A stretch of 64,000 nt of DNA from JBGAHD01 sp044226395 (GCA_044226395.1 JBGAHD010000002.1:62001-126000), one strand, 5' to 3'; positions 53,208 through 63,100 are shown, counted from the stretch's first letter. Numbers and translations are program-made. The notes: generated from the letters alone by a model not told the origin.

Positions 53208-53957
53208 CTAGGGCTTGCGCGTGGCGCGAAAGATCAGGGGCCAGCGGATCACGCGCGGCGCGTCGGGCGCGCCCCAGACCTCGGTCAGCCGCGCGCGCAG
53301 CGCGGGCATGGGGTCTTCGCCGCGCGCCTGTCGATAGCGCTGCACGGCCGACCAGGTCGCCAGATAGTCGAGCACCTGATCCAAGCGCCAATCCAACTGC
53401 ATGGCGAATTCGGGCACGACCAACTCATCGAACGGCATGGCGATGCCGCGATAGCCTTCGTCGACGTGACGTCGCTCGGGGGGCCAGTACGGACCGACGA
53501 TGCCGTGCTCGAAGTCATCGAGCACGGCGTCGATCTCGGGCGCGACGCGCATCACGCCATAACTCCAGGCCGCCAGCACGCCGCGCGGCTTGAGCACGCG
53601 CGCGACCTCGGCGAAGAAGCGCGCGAAGTCGAACCAATGCAGCGCCTGCGCGACGGTGATCAAATCCGCGCTCGCCGCCGGCAGCGAACACGCCTCGGCC
53701 GGCTCGACCGCGTAGTGCACGCGCGCGTGTGGCTCGGCATTGGCGATCTGCGTCGCGCTCGGGTCGGTGGCGAGCACGCGCGCGAAGCGCGCGGCCAGGG
53801 CCACGCTCGCTTGGCCGTTGCCGCAGCCCACGTCCCAGGCCAGCGCGTGTTCGGCGCATTGCGTCGACAACCAGTCGAACAAGGTGTCGGGATAACGCGG
53901 CCGCGCTTGCGCGTAGCTCGCGGCGTGACCGGAGAAATGATCCTTGAAGCCGCTCAT
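53208..53957 (-). CDS. Class I SAM-dependent methyltransferase (Methyltransf_11 type)
   Basis: A 249-residue methyltransferase. The N-terminus FKDHFSGHAASYAQARPRYP, motif I WDVGCGNGQAS, acidic ATDPSATQI and QALHWFDFARFFAEVARVLKPRG match the TMT1/YcgJ-like group (trans-aconitate or similar small substrates). The substrate here is not known. Start ATG 53957 overlaps the rluE stop (ATGA), so it is translated together with rluE. Confidence 0.9.
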   Translation of the reverse strand: MSGFKDHFSGHAASYAQARPRYPDTLFDWLSTQCAEHALAWDVGCGNGQASVALAARFARVLATDPSATQIANAEPHARVHYAVEPAEACSLPAASADLITVAQALHWFDFARFFAEVARVLKPRGVLAAWSYGVMRVAPEIDAVLDDFEHGIVGPYWPPERRHVDEGYRGIAMPFDELVVPEFAMQLDWRLDQVLDYLATWSAVQRYRQARGEDPMPALRARLTEVWGAPDAPRVIRWPLIFRATRKP

Positions 53958-54544
53958 GCGCGCGAATGTCCCGCCACGGGCGCGCGACGCGGCGCCCGCG
54001 CGCGCGTGGGATCGATCACGCGCGATTGTCCGGGCGCCAGGCCTTCGAGCGCATAGGTATCCACGGCTTGGCGAATCAAGCGCAAGGTCGGCAAGCCCAC
54101 GGCCGCGGTCATGCGCCGCACTTGACGATTGCGGCCTTCGCGCACGCGCAATTCGATCCAACTCGTGGGGATGTGCTTGCGTTCGCGGATCGGCGGGTTG
54201 CGCGGCCACAAGGTGCCTTCGACGTCGCCGAGCGCGCGCACTTCCGCCGGCAAGGTCGGGCCATCGTTGAGCATCAGGCCCTGGCGCAAGCACATGAGCT
54301 GTTCCTCGTCGGGAACGCCCTCGACTTGCGCCCAATAGGTTTTGAAATGGCGATACAAGGGATCGGTCAGCCGCGCGGCGAGCGCGCCGTCGTCGGTGAG
54401 CACCACCAGGCCTTCGGAATCGCGATCGAGGCGACCGGCGGGATAGATGTCGGGAATGTCGATGTAGCGCGCCAAGGTGACGCGGCCCTGTTCGTCACTG
54501 AACTGGCACAAGACATCGTAAGGCTTGTTCAACAGCACGATCAT
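53954..54544 (-). CDS. rluE: 23S rRNA pseudouridine synthase RluE-like
   Basis: A 196-residue RsuA/RluE-type pseudouridine synthase. It begins MIVLLNKPYDVLCQFSD, has the catalytic motif AGRLDRDSEGL with the essential Asp, and ends with the basic VREGRNRQVRRM. RluE modifies U2457 in E. coli 23S rRNA. There is no S4 domain, as expected for this type. Start ATG 54544 is chosen because it matches the family's N-terminus. The 3' end of the upstream lipoprotein gene reads into this gene by about 50 bp. Confidence 0.93.
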   Translation of the reverse strand: MIVLLNKPYDVLCQFSDEQGRVTLARYIDIPDIYPAGRLDRDSEGLVVLTDDGALAARLTDPLYRHFKTYWAQVEGVPDEEQLMCLRQGLMLNDGPTLPAEVRALGDVEGTLWPRNPPIRERKHIPTSWIELRVREGRNRQVRRMTAAVGLPTLRLIRQAVDTYALEGLAPGQSRVIDPTRARAPRRAPVAGHSRA

Positions 54545-55625
54545 CGCGACCTCGGCGGTCTTGCCGCATCCTGGCGAAATCGTTCCGATGGCGATGGTCG
54601 CGTGACGGCCCCGAGGCGCCGCGCCCGTCGCGAAGCGCGCCATGTCCCCGGCGCGCGGAATTCAGAAGCAGCGCGCGCGACGATGTCGTCGCGCGCGCTA
54701 ATGCATCCAACGGCGCTTCGGCGCTGGCCTCGGCCGGCTTGACGAAGCGCAAGGTCATGCGATCGCTTTCGCCGATGGCCACGTACTTGTCCTTGTCGGT
54801 GTCGCCGGCCGCGAGCGTCGGCGGCAGGGTCCACACGCCCTTCGGATAGTCCTTGGTGTCCTTCGGATTGGCGTTGATTTCACTCTTCTCGGCGAGTTGG
54901 AAACCGGCGGCGGTGGCCAGGCCGATCACATATTCCTCGTTGATGTAACCGGTCTCGGCGCTTTGCTTGGCATCAGTGCCGGGATTGGCGCGATGCTCGA
55001 CCACGCCCAGCGTGCCGCCGGCCTTGAGCACGTCGAAGAAGCCCTTGAACATCTGCTGGTCGACGCCATCGCCGGTCCAGTTGTGGACATTGCGGAAGGT
55101 CACGACCAAGTCGGCCGAGCCGGGCTCGCCGAAGCTGGGATTGGTCACGTCGTATTCGCGCACGACCACGCCGTCGTAACTCGCCGCGTCGGCCGCGAGC
55201 TTGGCGCGCAGCGCGTCGTTGTTGCGCGTCATGTAGTTCTTCGCGCCTTCGGACGTGCCGGTGGCGGGGTTGCCGACCGCGGCGATCAGCGTGCCATCAC
55301 CCTTGAGCAGGGGGCCGAGAATCTCGGTGTACCAGCCACCGCCGGGCGAGATTTCGATCACGGTCTGGCCGGGCTTGATACCGAAGAACGTCAGGGTCTC
55401 GCGCGGATGACGGTATTGGTCGCGCGCGCGGTTGGCCTCGGAGCGCTGCGCGCCGGCCAGCACGGTGTCGAACTTGGCGGCGAAGGCGGCGGCCGGATCA
55501 GCCGGCGCGGCGGGCGCGACTTCGGCGGGGGCGGGCGCGGTCGCTTCGGTCTGCGCGGGCGGCGCCTCGGGCTGACAGGCGCTCAGGGCCATGACAAGGG
55601 CGGAGGCGAGTACGAGCTTTTTCAT
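54495..55625 (-). CDS. Lipoprotein methyltransferase-like protein (COG4798) with aberrant C-terminal extension
   Basis: A 376-residue protein with a lipoprotein signal (ALVMALSACQ, lipidated Cys at 17). The body is a predicted methyltransferase of the COG4798 type: ARDQYRHPRETLTFFGI, VIEISPGGGWYTEIL (SAM motif I), VVVREYDVTN, VTFRNVHNW. The homologous part should end at about RMTLRFVKPAE (near residue 302). The following 70 or so residues are Arg/Ala-rich and resemble untranslated sequence. They run into the rluE start region. This suggests loss of the original stop codon or a frameshift. Start ATG 55625. Confidence 0.8.
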   Translation of the reverse strand: MKKLVLASALVMALSACQPEAPPAQTEATAPAPAEVAPAAPADPAAAFAAKFDTVLAGAQRSEANRARDQYRHPRETLTFFGIKPGQTVIEISPGGGWYTEILGPLLKGDGTLIAAVGNPATGTSEGAKNYMTRNNDALRAKLAADAASYDGVVVREYDVTNPSFGEPGSADLVVTFRNVHNWTGDGVDQQMFKGFFDVLKAGGTLGVVEHRANPGTDAKQSAETGYINEEYVIGLATAAGFQLAEKSEINANPKDTKDYPKGVWTLPPTLAAGDTDKDKYVAIGESDRMTLRFVKPAEASAEAPLDALARATTSSRALLLNSARRGHGALRDGRGASGPSRDHRHRNDFARMRQDRRGRDDRAVEQALRCLVPVQ

Positions 55626-55712
55626 GCGAATCTCCTCGACGACTTCGTGCGTCCGGGCTGGGGTCGCGGAGCCTAACATAGCGATGCGTGAATCCGTCGC
55701 CGGACTGCCAAC

Positions 55713-57443
55713 TCAGGTCGCGCCCAGGCGCAATCGTCGCGGGTACGGCGGCAGATCGGCATAGCCGCCCTGGCGCAGATCATTCTGCACGGCCAGCCAC
55801 CAGCCGGGATCGAAGATCTCGCCATGGGTCGCGATCAAATCGGCGCGCAAGTCCTCGCTCATGCCCAGAAAACGCGGAAATTGCTCGGGAAAGACGTCCC
55901 GATCGTCGACGTAGTACCACGCGCCCTTGTGCATTTCCTCGTCGTTGGAACTGGCCTCGGGCAGGCGCCGGAAGCGGCACTCGCTGACCAGGCACAGCTC
56001 GTCGTAGTCGTAGAAGATCGCGCGCCCGTGCCGGGTGATGCCGAAGTTCTTCAGCAACAGATCGCCCGGAAAGATGTTGCTGCGCGCCAGATCCTTGATC
56101 GCCTGGCCGTAGTCGAGGATGGCGCGGCGCGCGGCTTCGGGCGAGGCCTCGTGCAGATACAAGTTCAAGGGCCGCAGGCGACGCTCGACGTAGCAGTGCG
56201 TGATCAGCACGTCCTCGCCCTCGACGATCAGCGAACCGGCGCAACTGTCCTCGAGTTCGCGCCACAACGCCGGCGCGAATTGCCGACGCGGAAACTTGAG
56301 AAAGCGAAACTCCTGCGCGTCGACCAGGCGCCCCACGCGATCGTGCTTGAACACGAGTTGGTACTTGGCCATGACTTCGTCGCGCGCCACGTTCTTGGGC
56401 CAGGCGAAGCGATCGCGGATGATCTTGAACACCAGCGGATAACTCGGCAGGGTGAACACCAGCATCACCATGCCGCGCTCGCCATCGGCGTGCACCAGGG
56501 CCTCGTCGGCGTGCTGGGCGAGATGCCGGAAGAAATGCCGATAGCGTTCGGTCTTGCCCTGCTTGGCGCGGCCCAGGCCCGTGTACAACTCATCGATGGG
56601 CTTGCGCGGCAGCAAGGTGCGCAGGAACACGACCGCGTCGCCGACGGTTTCCAGATCGACCTGAAAGTACGCGCGCGTGAAGCCAAAGACTTGAGCGACG
56701 TGCGAGGCCTCGGTGATCACCGCGTCGACGACAATGCCGACGTCGTCGTGACGCAAGGCGATCACGACCGGGTTGAAGCGCATGTCGCCGAACAGCCGCC
56801 CGACCAGGTACGCGCGCTGCTCGCGATAAAACACCTTGTCGAGCAATTCCACCGCGACGATGCCGGGATCGCGCCAATCGACGAAGCGCTCGCGCAGCGC
56901 CTCGGCGATGCGTTCGGCGCACAGCTCGGCATGCGCGTAAGGCACGCCGAAGCGATAGTCGGCGAGCACGCGTTGAAACGTGAGGGCCAGTTCGCCGCCC
57001 GTGGCGTAACTGTGGCGCGCGACCGGATGGGTGATGCGATCGGTGGGTTCAATGTCGAGCGCGACGAATTCGACTTCGGCATTGACGCCACGCGTGCGGA
57101 AGAAGCGCCGCGTGAGCGTGTTGAAGAAGGTCTTGTTCAACTCCTGATCGAGCAGCGGCTGCACCAGATCGGCGTAATGCCGGCGAATCGCCGACCACAA
57201 GGCCGTGTCGGCCGCGCGCTCGCCCAGGCGCGCCTCGAGATGCGCCGAAGTCTCGGCCACGCAGCGATCGTAGAGCTCGATGCGCTCGACCGCGTCGGCG
57301 CGCGCGGCGGTCCAGTCGCGCGTCTCGAAGCGACCGCGCGCGCGCTGGGTGATGGCGCGAAAGCGCGCGTGATAGTCGGCGAAGCGATCGCGCAGCTCGG
57401 CCGCGCAGGCGCGCGCCAGGGCCTCGTCCGCGCGCGCGTTCAC
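55713..57443 (-). CDS. aceK: Isocitrate dehydrogenase kinase/phosphatase AceK
   Basis: A 576-residue bifunctional enzyme that phosphorylates and dephosphorylates isocitrate dehydrogenase to steer carbon into the glyoxylate shunt. E. coli AceK is 578 residues. The ATP-binding region MVMLVFTLPSYPLVFKIIRDRF, KHDRVGRLVDAQEF, and catalytic-side GDLLLKNFGITRHGRAIFYDYDE are all conserved. GTG 57443 is chosen as start because it overlaps the Lrp stop (GTGA). The longer frame is out-of-frame Lrp sequence. aceA and aceB are not in the window. Confidence 0.95.
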   Translation of the reverse strand: MNARADEALARACAAELRDRFADYHARFRAITQRARGRFETRDWTAARADAVERIELYDRCVAETSAHLEARLGERAADTALWSAIRRHYADLVQPLLDQELNKTFFNTLTRRFFRTRGVNAEVEFVALDIEPTDRITHPVARHSYATGGELALTFQRVLADYRFGVPYAHAELCAERIAEALRERFVDWRDPGIVAVELLDKVFYREQRAYLVGRLFGDMRFNPVVIALRHDDVGIVVDAVITEASHVAQVFGFTRAYFQVDLETVGDAVVFLRTLLPRKPIDELYTGLGRAKQGKTERYRHFFRHLAQHADEALVHADGERGMVMLVFTLPSYPLVFKIIRDRFAWPKNVARDEVMAKYQLVFKHDRVGRLVDAQEFRFLKFPRRQFAPALWRELEDSCAGSLIVEGEDVLITHCYVERRLRPLNLYLHEASPEAARRAILDYGQAIKDLARSNIFPGDLLLKNFGITRHGRAIFYDYDELCLVSECRFRRLPEASSNDEEMHKGAWYYVDDRDVFPEQFPRFLGMSEDLRADLIATHGEIFDPGWWLAVQNDLRQGGYADLPPYPRRLRLGAT

Positions 57444-57982
57444 CGCGCGGCCTCGGCGCGTTTGCGCCGCGCGCCGCCGGCGCGCTTGCCCGGCGCCGCG
57501 CGCGGCTCGAGATGATCGAGGCTCAACACGCGCGATTGCTTGACCGTTTGCAGCACGAAGCTGGAATTCATGTCGCCCACGCCACTGGCATTGAGAAGCT
57601 TGCCCATCAGGAACTCCGAATAGTGGTCGAGATCCTCCACCACCACGTGCAGCAAGTAGTCCATGTCGCCGGTGAGCGCGTAACAGGCCACGACTTCGTC
57701 CCAACCGCGCACGGCGGCGGCGAAGCGCGTGACCTCGTCGCCCGAATGCCGACGCAATTGCACGCGCACGAACGCGGTCAGGCCCAGGCCCACGGCCTGC
57801 GGATCGATCTGCGCGGCGTAACCGGCGATGACGCCGCTGGCTTCGAGCCGTTGCAGCCGCCGCAGGCACGGCGATGGCGACAGATTCACGCGCTCGGCCA
57901 GGTCGACATTGGACACGCGGCCATCGCGCTGCAAGACGTCGAGCATGCGGCGGTCGACGCGGTCGAGGGTGATGCGCGGCAT
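57440..57982 (-). CDS. Lrp/AsnC family transcriptional regulator
   Basis: A 180-residue regulator. The N-terminal helix-turn-helix (DRVDRRMLDVLQRDGRVSN, LAERVNLSPSPCLRRLQRL) is followed by the RAM ligand-binding domain (AFVRVQLRRHS, VVACYALTGDMDYLLHVVVED). Start ATG 57982 has GGAG 7 nt upstream. It is divergent from phhA and overlaps aceK. A strong inverted repeat at 58004-58026 is a probable binding site. By analogy it may respond to an amino acid, perhaps phenylalanine or tyrosine; this is inference from position. Confidence 0.92.
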   Translation of the reverse strand: MPRITLDRVDRRMLDVLQRDGRVSNVDLAERVNLSPSPCLRRLQRLEASGVIAGYAAQIDPQAVGLGLTAFVRVQLRRHSGDEVTRFAAAVRGWDEVVACYALTGDMDYLLHVVVEDLDHYSEFLMGKLLNASGVGDMNSSFVLQTVKQSRVLSLDHLEPRAAPGKRAGGARRKRAEAAR

Positions 57983-58003
57983 GATCTGCTCCGTTTCTCG
58001 CGC

Positions 58004-58026
58004 TTTCGGCAATGTTATTGCCGAAA
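58004..58026. promoter_or_regulatory. Operator-like inverted repeat between the Lrp gene and phhA
   Basis: TTTCGGCAAT-GTT-ATTGCCGAAA, 10-bp perfect arms with an AT-rich centre, as in Lrp-family sites. It lies 21 bp ahead of the Lrp start and 62 bp ahead of phhA, so one site could control both. Confidence 0.65.
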
Positions 58027-58074
58027 ATGCGCCTGGACGGGCAAAAAAGCAAGATCGTTGCGCGCGCCCGGGAC

Positions 58075-58080
58075 TACACT
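58075..58080 (+). promoter_or_regulatory. TACACT -10 element of phhA
   Basis: TACACT ends 8 nt before ATG 58089, which would give an almost leaderless message. No Shine-Dalgarno precedes that ATG. Confidence 0.35.
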
Positions 58081-58088
58081 GCGCCCTC

Positions 58089-59000
58089 ATGACGACTGGG
58101 AATATCGCCATGGACACGCCGCGCCGCGTCGAACATCAGCTCACGGACAAGGGTTACGTGCCGGTCTACACCACGGCCGTGGTCGAGCAACCGTGGGACA
58201 GCTACACCGAAGTCGAGCACGACACCTGGGCGCGCTTGTTCCGCCGCCAGAGCGAACTGCTGCCCGGCCGCGCCTGCGCCGAGTTCATCGATAACCTGCA
58301 TGCCCTGGGCATGAGCGAGCAGCGCATTCCGAAGTTCAGCGAACTCAACGCGCTGCTGACGCGCGCCACCGGCTGGAAGTTGATCGCGGTCGAGGGCCTG
58401 CTGCCGGAGCTGACCTTCTTCGAGCATCTGGCCGCGCGCGAATTTCCGGTCACGTGGTGGATCCGAAAGCCCGAGCAGTTCGACTACATCGCCGAGCCGG
58501 ATCTGTTTCACGATTTGTTCGGCCACGTGCCGCTGCTGATGAATCCGGTGTTCGCCGATTACATGCAGGCCTATGGCGCCGGCGGCGTGCGCGCCGCGCG
58601 CTTCGGCGCCGAACCGCTGGCCAATCTCACGCGGCTGTATTGGTACACGGTCGAGTTTGGCCTGATCAACACGACCGAAGGTCTGCGAATCTACGGCGCG
58701 GGGATTATGTCGTCCAAGGGCGAGTCGATTTATTGCCTCGAAAGCCCCGCGCCCAATCGCATCGGCTTCGATGTGCGTCGCGTGATGTGCACGCGCTATC
58801 GCATCGACAGTTATCAGAAGACCTATTTCGTGATCGATGGCTTCCACTCGCTGTTCGATGCCACGGTGACTCCGGATTTCGGGCCGATCTATTACGGCCT
58901 CAAGGGCGCGCAGTCGGTGCCGGCGGGCGCGGTGCTCGAGAGCGATCGCGTGTTCAACCGCGGCACCGGCGAAGGCTGGACCGAGGAAGGCGACGTCTGA
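58089..59000 (+). CDS. phhA: Phenylalanine 4-monooxygenase
   Basis: A 303-residue bacterial phenylalanine hydroxylase converting phenylalanine to tyrosine with tetrahydropterin and Fe(II). The iron ligands are His141 and His146 (FHDLFGHVPLL) and Glu189 (YWYTVEFGL). YTEVEHDTWARLF and the C-terminal QKTYFVIDGFHSLFDA are typical. Start ATG 58089; ATG 58110 is a possible shorter start. The divergent Lrp-type regulator and shared operator suggest control by amino-acid supply. No pterin carbinolamine dehydratase gene (phhB) is adjacent. Confidence 0.95.
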   Translation: MTTGNIAMDTPRRVEHQLTDKGYVPVYTTAVVEQPWDSYTEVEHDTWARLFRRQSELLPGRACAEFIDNLHALGMSEQRIPKFSELNALLTRATGWKLIAVEGLLPELTFFEHLAAREFPVTWWIRKPEQFDYIAEPDLFHDLFGHVPLLMNPVFADYMQAYGAGGVRAARFGAEPLANLTRLYWYTVEFGLINTTEGLRIYGAGIMSSKGESIYCLESPAPNRIGFDVRRVMCTRYRIDSYQKTYFVIDGFHSLFDATVTPDFGPIYYGLKGAQSVPAGAVLESDRVFNRGTGEGWTEEGDV

Positions 59001-59114
59001 TCGATCCCTCGCTCGGGCCGCGATCGCGCGCCCGGGCCCGAGGATTCGCGCGCGCACTGGTGAGCGGCGACGCGCCTGTGCTGTACTGCGCCGCCCGCGG
59101 CCACCGGCGTCGAC

Positions 59115-60044
59115 ATGTCCTCCGAAACCAACCGTCATGCCCAGGGTCTGTGGCTGGCGGCGATCGCCGCGATTCTGTTCTCGGCCAAGGCCATCGTCGC
59201 CAAGTTCATCTATCGCCACGGCGTCGATGCCCTGACCTTGATGATGTTGCGCATGGCGATGTCGCTGCCGGTATTCGCCGCCGTGGCGATCCTCGAAACC
59301 CGCCGCGCGCGCGCCCGCGATGATCGACTGAGCGCGCGCGAATTGGCGCGCATCGTGCTGTTGGGCGTGCTCGGCTATTACTTGGCGAGTCTGCTTGATT
59401 TCGCGGGGCTGCAGTATGTCTCGGCCTCGCTCGAGCGCTTGATCCTGTTTCTGACGCCGACCCTGGTGCTGGTGATCGGCGTGCTGGTCTGGCGCAAGCC
59501 GTCGACCGCGCGCCAATGGCTGGCGCTGGCGACGAGTTACGCCGGCATCGTGCTGGTGTTCTGGGACAACCTGCGCGTGGGCGGCGAGCACGTGATGCTG
59601 GGCTCGGCGCTGATCTTCGGCGCGGCGCTGAGCTACGCGATGTATCTGTCGCTGTCGGGCGAGATGGTCGCGCGCGTGGGCAGTCTGCGCCTGGTCGCCT
59701 ACGCGATGTGCGTGTCGACGGCGATGACGCTCGCGCATTTTCTGCTGACGCATCCCTTGACCCTGCTCGCGCAGCCGATGCCGGTGCTTGGCCTGTCGCT
59801 CGTCAACGCGGTGATGTGCACGGTGCTGCCGGTGTACATGACCATGTTCGCGGTGGCGCGCGTGGGCGCGGCGACGGTGGCGCAGTTCTCATTGCTGGGG
59901 CCGGTGTCGCTGGTGTTTCTCGGCTGGTGGTTGCTCGATGAGCCGATCACCGCGCTGCAACTGATCGGCACCGCGATCGTGGTGCTCGGCGTGTGGGGCG
60001 TGACGCGCGCGGGCACGCCACAAAACAAATCGCCGGCACGCTGA
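59115..60044 (+). CDS. EamA/DMT family transporter
   Basis: A 309-residue inner-membrane transporter with about 10 helices in two EamA repeats. The first begins AAIAAILFSAKAIVAKFIYR. The second has GSALIFGAALSYAMYLSL and ends SLVFLGWWLLDEPITALQLIGTAIVVLGV, with the usual EP-type motif. Members export amino acids or metabolites. The substrate is unknown. The stop codon sits inside a terminator palindrome. Confidence 0.9.
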   Translation: MSSETNRHAQGLWLAAIAAILFSAKAIVAKFIYRHGVDALTLMMLRMAMSLPVFAAVAILETRRARARDDRLSARELARIVLLGVLGYYLASLLDFAGLQYVSASLERLILFLTPTLVLVIGVLVWRKPSTARQWLALATSYAGIVLVFWDNLRVGGEHVMLGSALIFGAALSYAMYLSLSGEMVARVGSLRLVAYAMCVSTAMTLAHFLLTHPLTLLAQPMPVLGLSLVNAVMCTVLPVYMTMFAVARVGAATVAQFSLLGPVSLVFLGWWLLDEPITALQLIGTAIVVLGVWGVTRAGTPQNKSPAR

Positions 60045-60057
60045 GCGTGCCGGCGAT
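60029..60057. terminator. Bidirectional terminator overlapping the transporter stop codon
   Basis: ATCGCCGGCACGCT-G-AGCGTGCCGGCGAT, 14-bp perfect arms. The transporter's TGA (60042-60044) is at the apex. It lies between convergent genes. Confidence 0.7.
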
Positions 60058-60113
60058 CGGGTGTGGAGCGGGCGCCGACGCATCCTTGCGCCGAACGCCC
60101 GGGGGGTGACGCC

Positions 60114-63100
60114 TTAGTCGAAGTCGTTGCGGAACATCCAGACTTCGTCGATATCGCTGGCCTGATTGTTGGCGCCGTTGTTGTCGACCATGGTCGGCGG
60201 CGGCGCGATGAAGGCCGTGTTGGTGATCTGATCGTCGAAGGCATTGGTCACCGTCGCGATCAAGGTGAAGGTGACGCTGGCGCCGGCGGGCAGAGTGACC
60301 TGCGCGTCGATGTCGCCCGTGCCACTGGCCGGACAGGTGCCGCCACCGATGCCCGCGCAAGTCCAATGCGCGTTGCTCAGATCCGCGGGCAGCGGATCGG
60401 TGACGCGCGCGTTGGTCGCGGTGGAAGCGCCCTTGTTGCTGGCGACGATGGTGTAGGTCAGCAGCTGGCCTTCGTCCGTGCTGGTCTGGCCATCGGTGAT
60501 CGTGACCGCCAGATCCGTCTGCAGACCCGCGGCGATGACCAGGCGCAGCGGCTGCGACAGATCGATGCCGCCGTTGGCCGTGCCACCGTTGTCGCGCAGA
60601 TACACGTCGACCGAGGCCACGCCGCTGGCGCCGCTGAGCACATAGCTCAAGGTGCCATCGTTGCTGACCGTGACCGGCGAGCTCAACACGCCCGTGGGAT
60701 CGCTGACCGGCAGCACCACGTAGGCGCTGATCGCTTGACCGGCTTCGTCGGCCGGGCCGAACACGATCTGCTGCGCCCAGTTGCTGGTGCTGCGCGCGCC
60801 GCTCGAACCCGCGGGCCACGACTGCGTGCTGGCCGCGGTGAAGCTCGGACGATCGTTGACCGCGAGCACGGTCAGGCTGATCGTGGCCGGCGCCGAGTTC
60901 ACGGTGCCGTCATTGGCGACGAAGGTGAAGCTGTCGGCGCCGTTGTAGTCGGCGTTCGGCGTGTAGCTCAACGTCGCGCCGGTGCCGCTCAGGCTGCCGT
61001 GCGTGGGCGCATCCTGGACCGCGTAGGTCAGGGTGTCGCCGTCGGCGTCGGTGGCGGTGAGCGTGATCGACAAGGCCGTGTCCTCGAGCGTGGTCAGCGA
61101 CTGCGTCTGCGCCACCGGCGGATCATTGGTCGCGCCGATGCTCAGGCTGACCGTGGCCGGGGCCGAGTTGGCCGAACCATCATTGGCGCGATAGGTGAAG
61201 CTGTCGGCGCCTTGATAGTTGCTGGCCGGCGTGTACACGAAGCCACCATCGGCGTTGAAGCTCAACGTGCCATGGCTCGGACCGGCGACCAGGGTCGCGG
61301 TCAGGGCGTTGTTCTCCACGTCGGTGTCGTTGCCGAGCACGCCGGGCGCGGCGATGGTCAGGGCCTGATCCTCGTTCGTCGAGTAGCTGTCATCGACGGC
61401 GCTGGGCGCGTCGTTGACGGCGGTGACGTCGAGCGTGATCGTGGCCGTGGCCGAATCGACCGTGCCGTCATTGGCGACGAAGGTGAAGCTGTCGGCGCCG
61501 AAGTAGTTGGCCGCCGGCGTATAGGTCAGGTTCGCGCCACTGCCGCTCAAGGTGCCATGCGTCGGCGCGCCTTGCACGGTGTAGCTCAGCGTGTCGCCAT
61601 CGGCGTCGGTGGCGGTGAGCGTGATCGCCAGCGCCGTGTCTTCGGGCGTGGTCAGCGACTGCGCCTGGGCCACCGGCGTGTCATTGATCGCGGTGACGGC
61701 GAGGCTCACCGTGACCGTGGTCGAATCGACCGCGCCGTCGTTGGCCTTGTACGTGAAGCTGTCGGCGCCTTGATAGTTGCTGGCCGGCGTGTACACGAAG
61801 CCACCATCGGCGTTGAAGCTCAGCGTGCCATGGCTCGGACCGGCGACCAGGGTCGCGGTCAGGGCGTTGTTCTCCACGTCGGTGTCGTTGCCGAGCACGC
61901 CGGGCGCGGCGATGGTCAGGGCCTGATCCTCGTTCGTCGAGTAGCTGTCGGCGACGGCGCTGGGCGCGTCGTTGACCGCGGTGACGTCGAGCGTGATCGT
62001 GGCCGCGGCCGAATCGACCGTGCCGTCGTTGGCGACGAAGGTGAAGCTGTCGGCGCCGAAGTAGTTGGCCGCCGGCGTGTAGGTCAGGTTCGCGCCACTG
62101 CCGCTCAAGGTGCCATGCGTCGGCGCGCCTTGCACGGTGTAGCTCAGCGTGTCGCCATCGGCGTCGGTGGCGGTGAGCGTGATCGCCAGCGCGGTGTCCT
62201 CGGCCGTGCTCAGGTTCTGCGCGTTCGCGGTCGGCGCGTCGTTGACCGACGTCACGTCCAGGCTGACCGTGGTCAGCACCGACTGCGCCGTGCCATCGGA
62301 CGCGCGATACGCGAAGGCATCGGCACCGTGGTAGTTGGCCGCCGGCGTGTAGTGGAAGCCGCCGTCGCTGGCGAGGCTCAAGGTGCCGTGCGTCGGACCG
62401 CTGACTTGAATCGCCGACAGGCTCGAGCCCTCGACGTCGCTGTCATTGCCCAACACGCCCGGCGCGGCGATGGTCAGATCACCGTCCTCGGCGACGCTGT
62501 AGCTGTCGACCGTGGTCGTCGGCGCGTCATTGACCGCGTTGATGGTCAGACTCACCGTGACCGCGCTCGACTGCGCGGCGCCATCGCTGGCTTGATAGGT
62601 GAAGCTGTCGGCGCCGTTGTAGTCGGCCGCCGGCGTGTAGACGAAGCCACCGTTGGCGTTGAGCGCCAGCGTGCCGTGCGCGGGCTGCGCGCCGACCACG
62701 GCGGTGAGCGTGTCGCCGTCGACGTCGGTGTCATTGCCGAGCACGCCCGAGGCCGGAATGGTCAGGGCCACGTCCTCGTCGGTCGTGTAGGCATCGGCCT
62801 GGGCCACCGGCGCGTCGTTGACGTTGGCGACGGTGATGCTGAAGCTGCGCGGCGCGGAGCGATTGACGTTGGGCGCCGTGCCCGAGCCGGAGTCGATCAG
62901 CACCGCCTGGAACATCGCCGTGCCATTGGCATTGGCGGCGGTCTCGTAGCTCAGCGCGCCATTGGCGACATTGATCTGCGGCGCGCTGGTGAAGGCCAGC
63001 GTGCCACCGGTCTGCGTCACTTCATACGACTGCAGCGTCTGCGTGCCGAGTTCATCCGAGGCCGTGGCCGCGCCGACACTGGCGCCGCTGGCGAAGCCGG

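Noticed and set aside
57444..58052. A longer AceK starting at 58052
   Set aside because: The extension is out-of-frame sequence of the Lrp gene. GTG 57443 overlaps the Lrp stop and gives the normal 576-residue length.
61195..62201. Regular direct repeats as a possible CRISPR array
   Set aside because: The repeat unit is hundreds of bases long, lies inside an open reading frame in phase and encodes protein domains.
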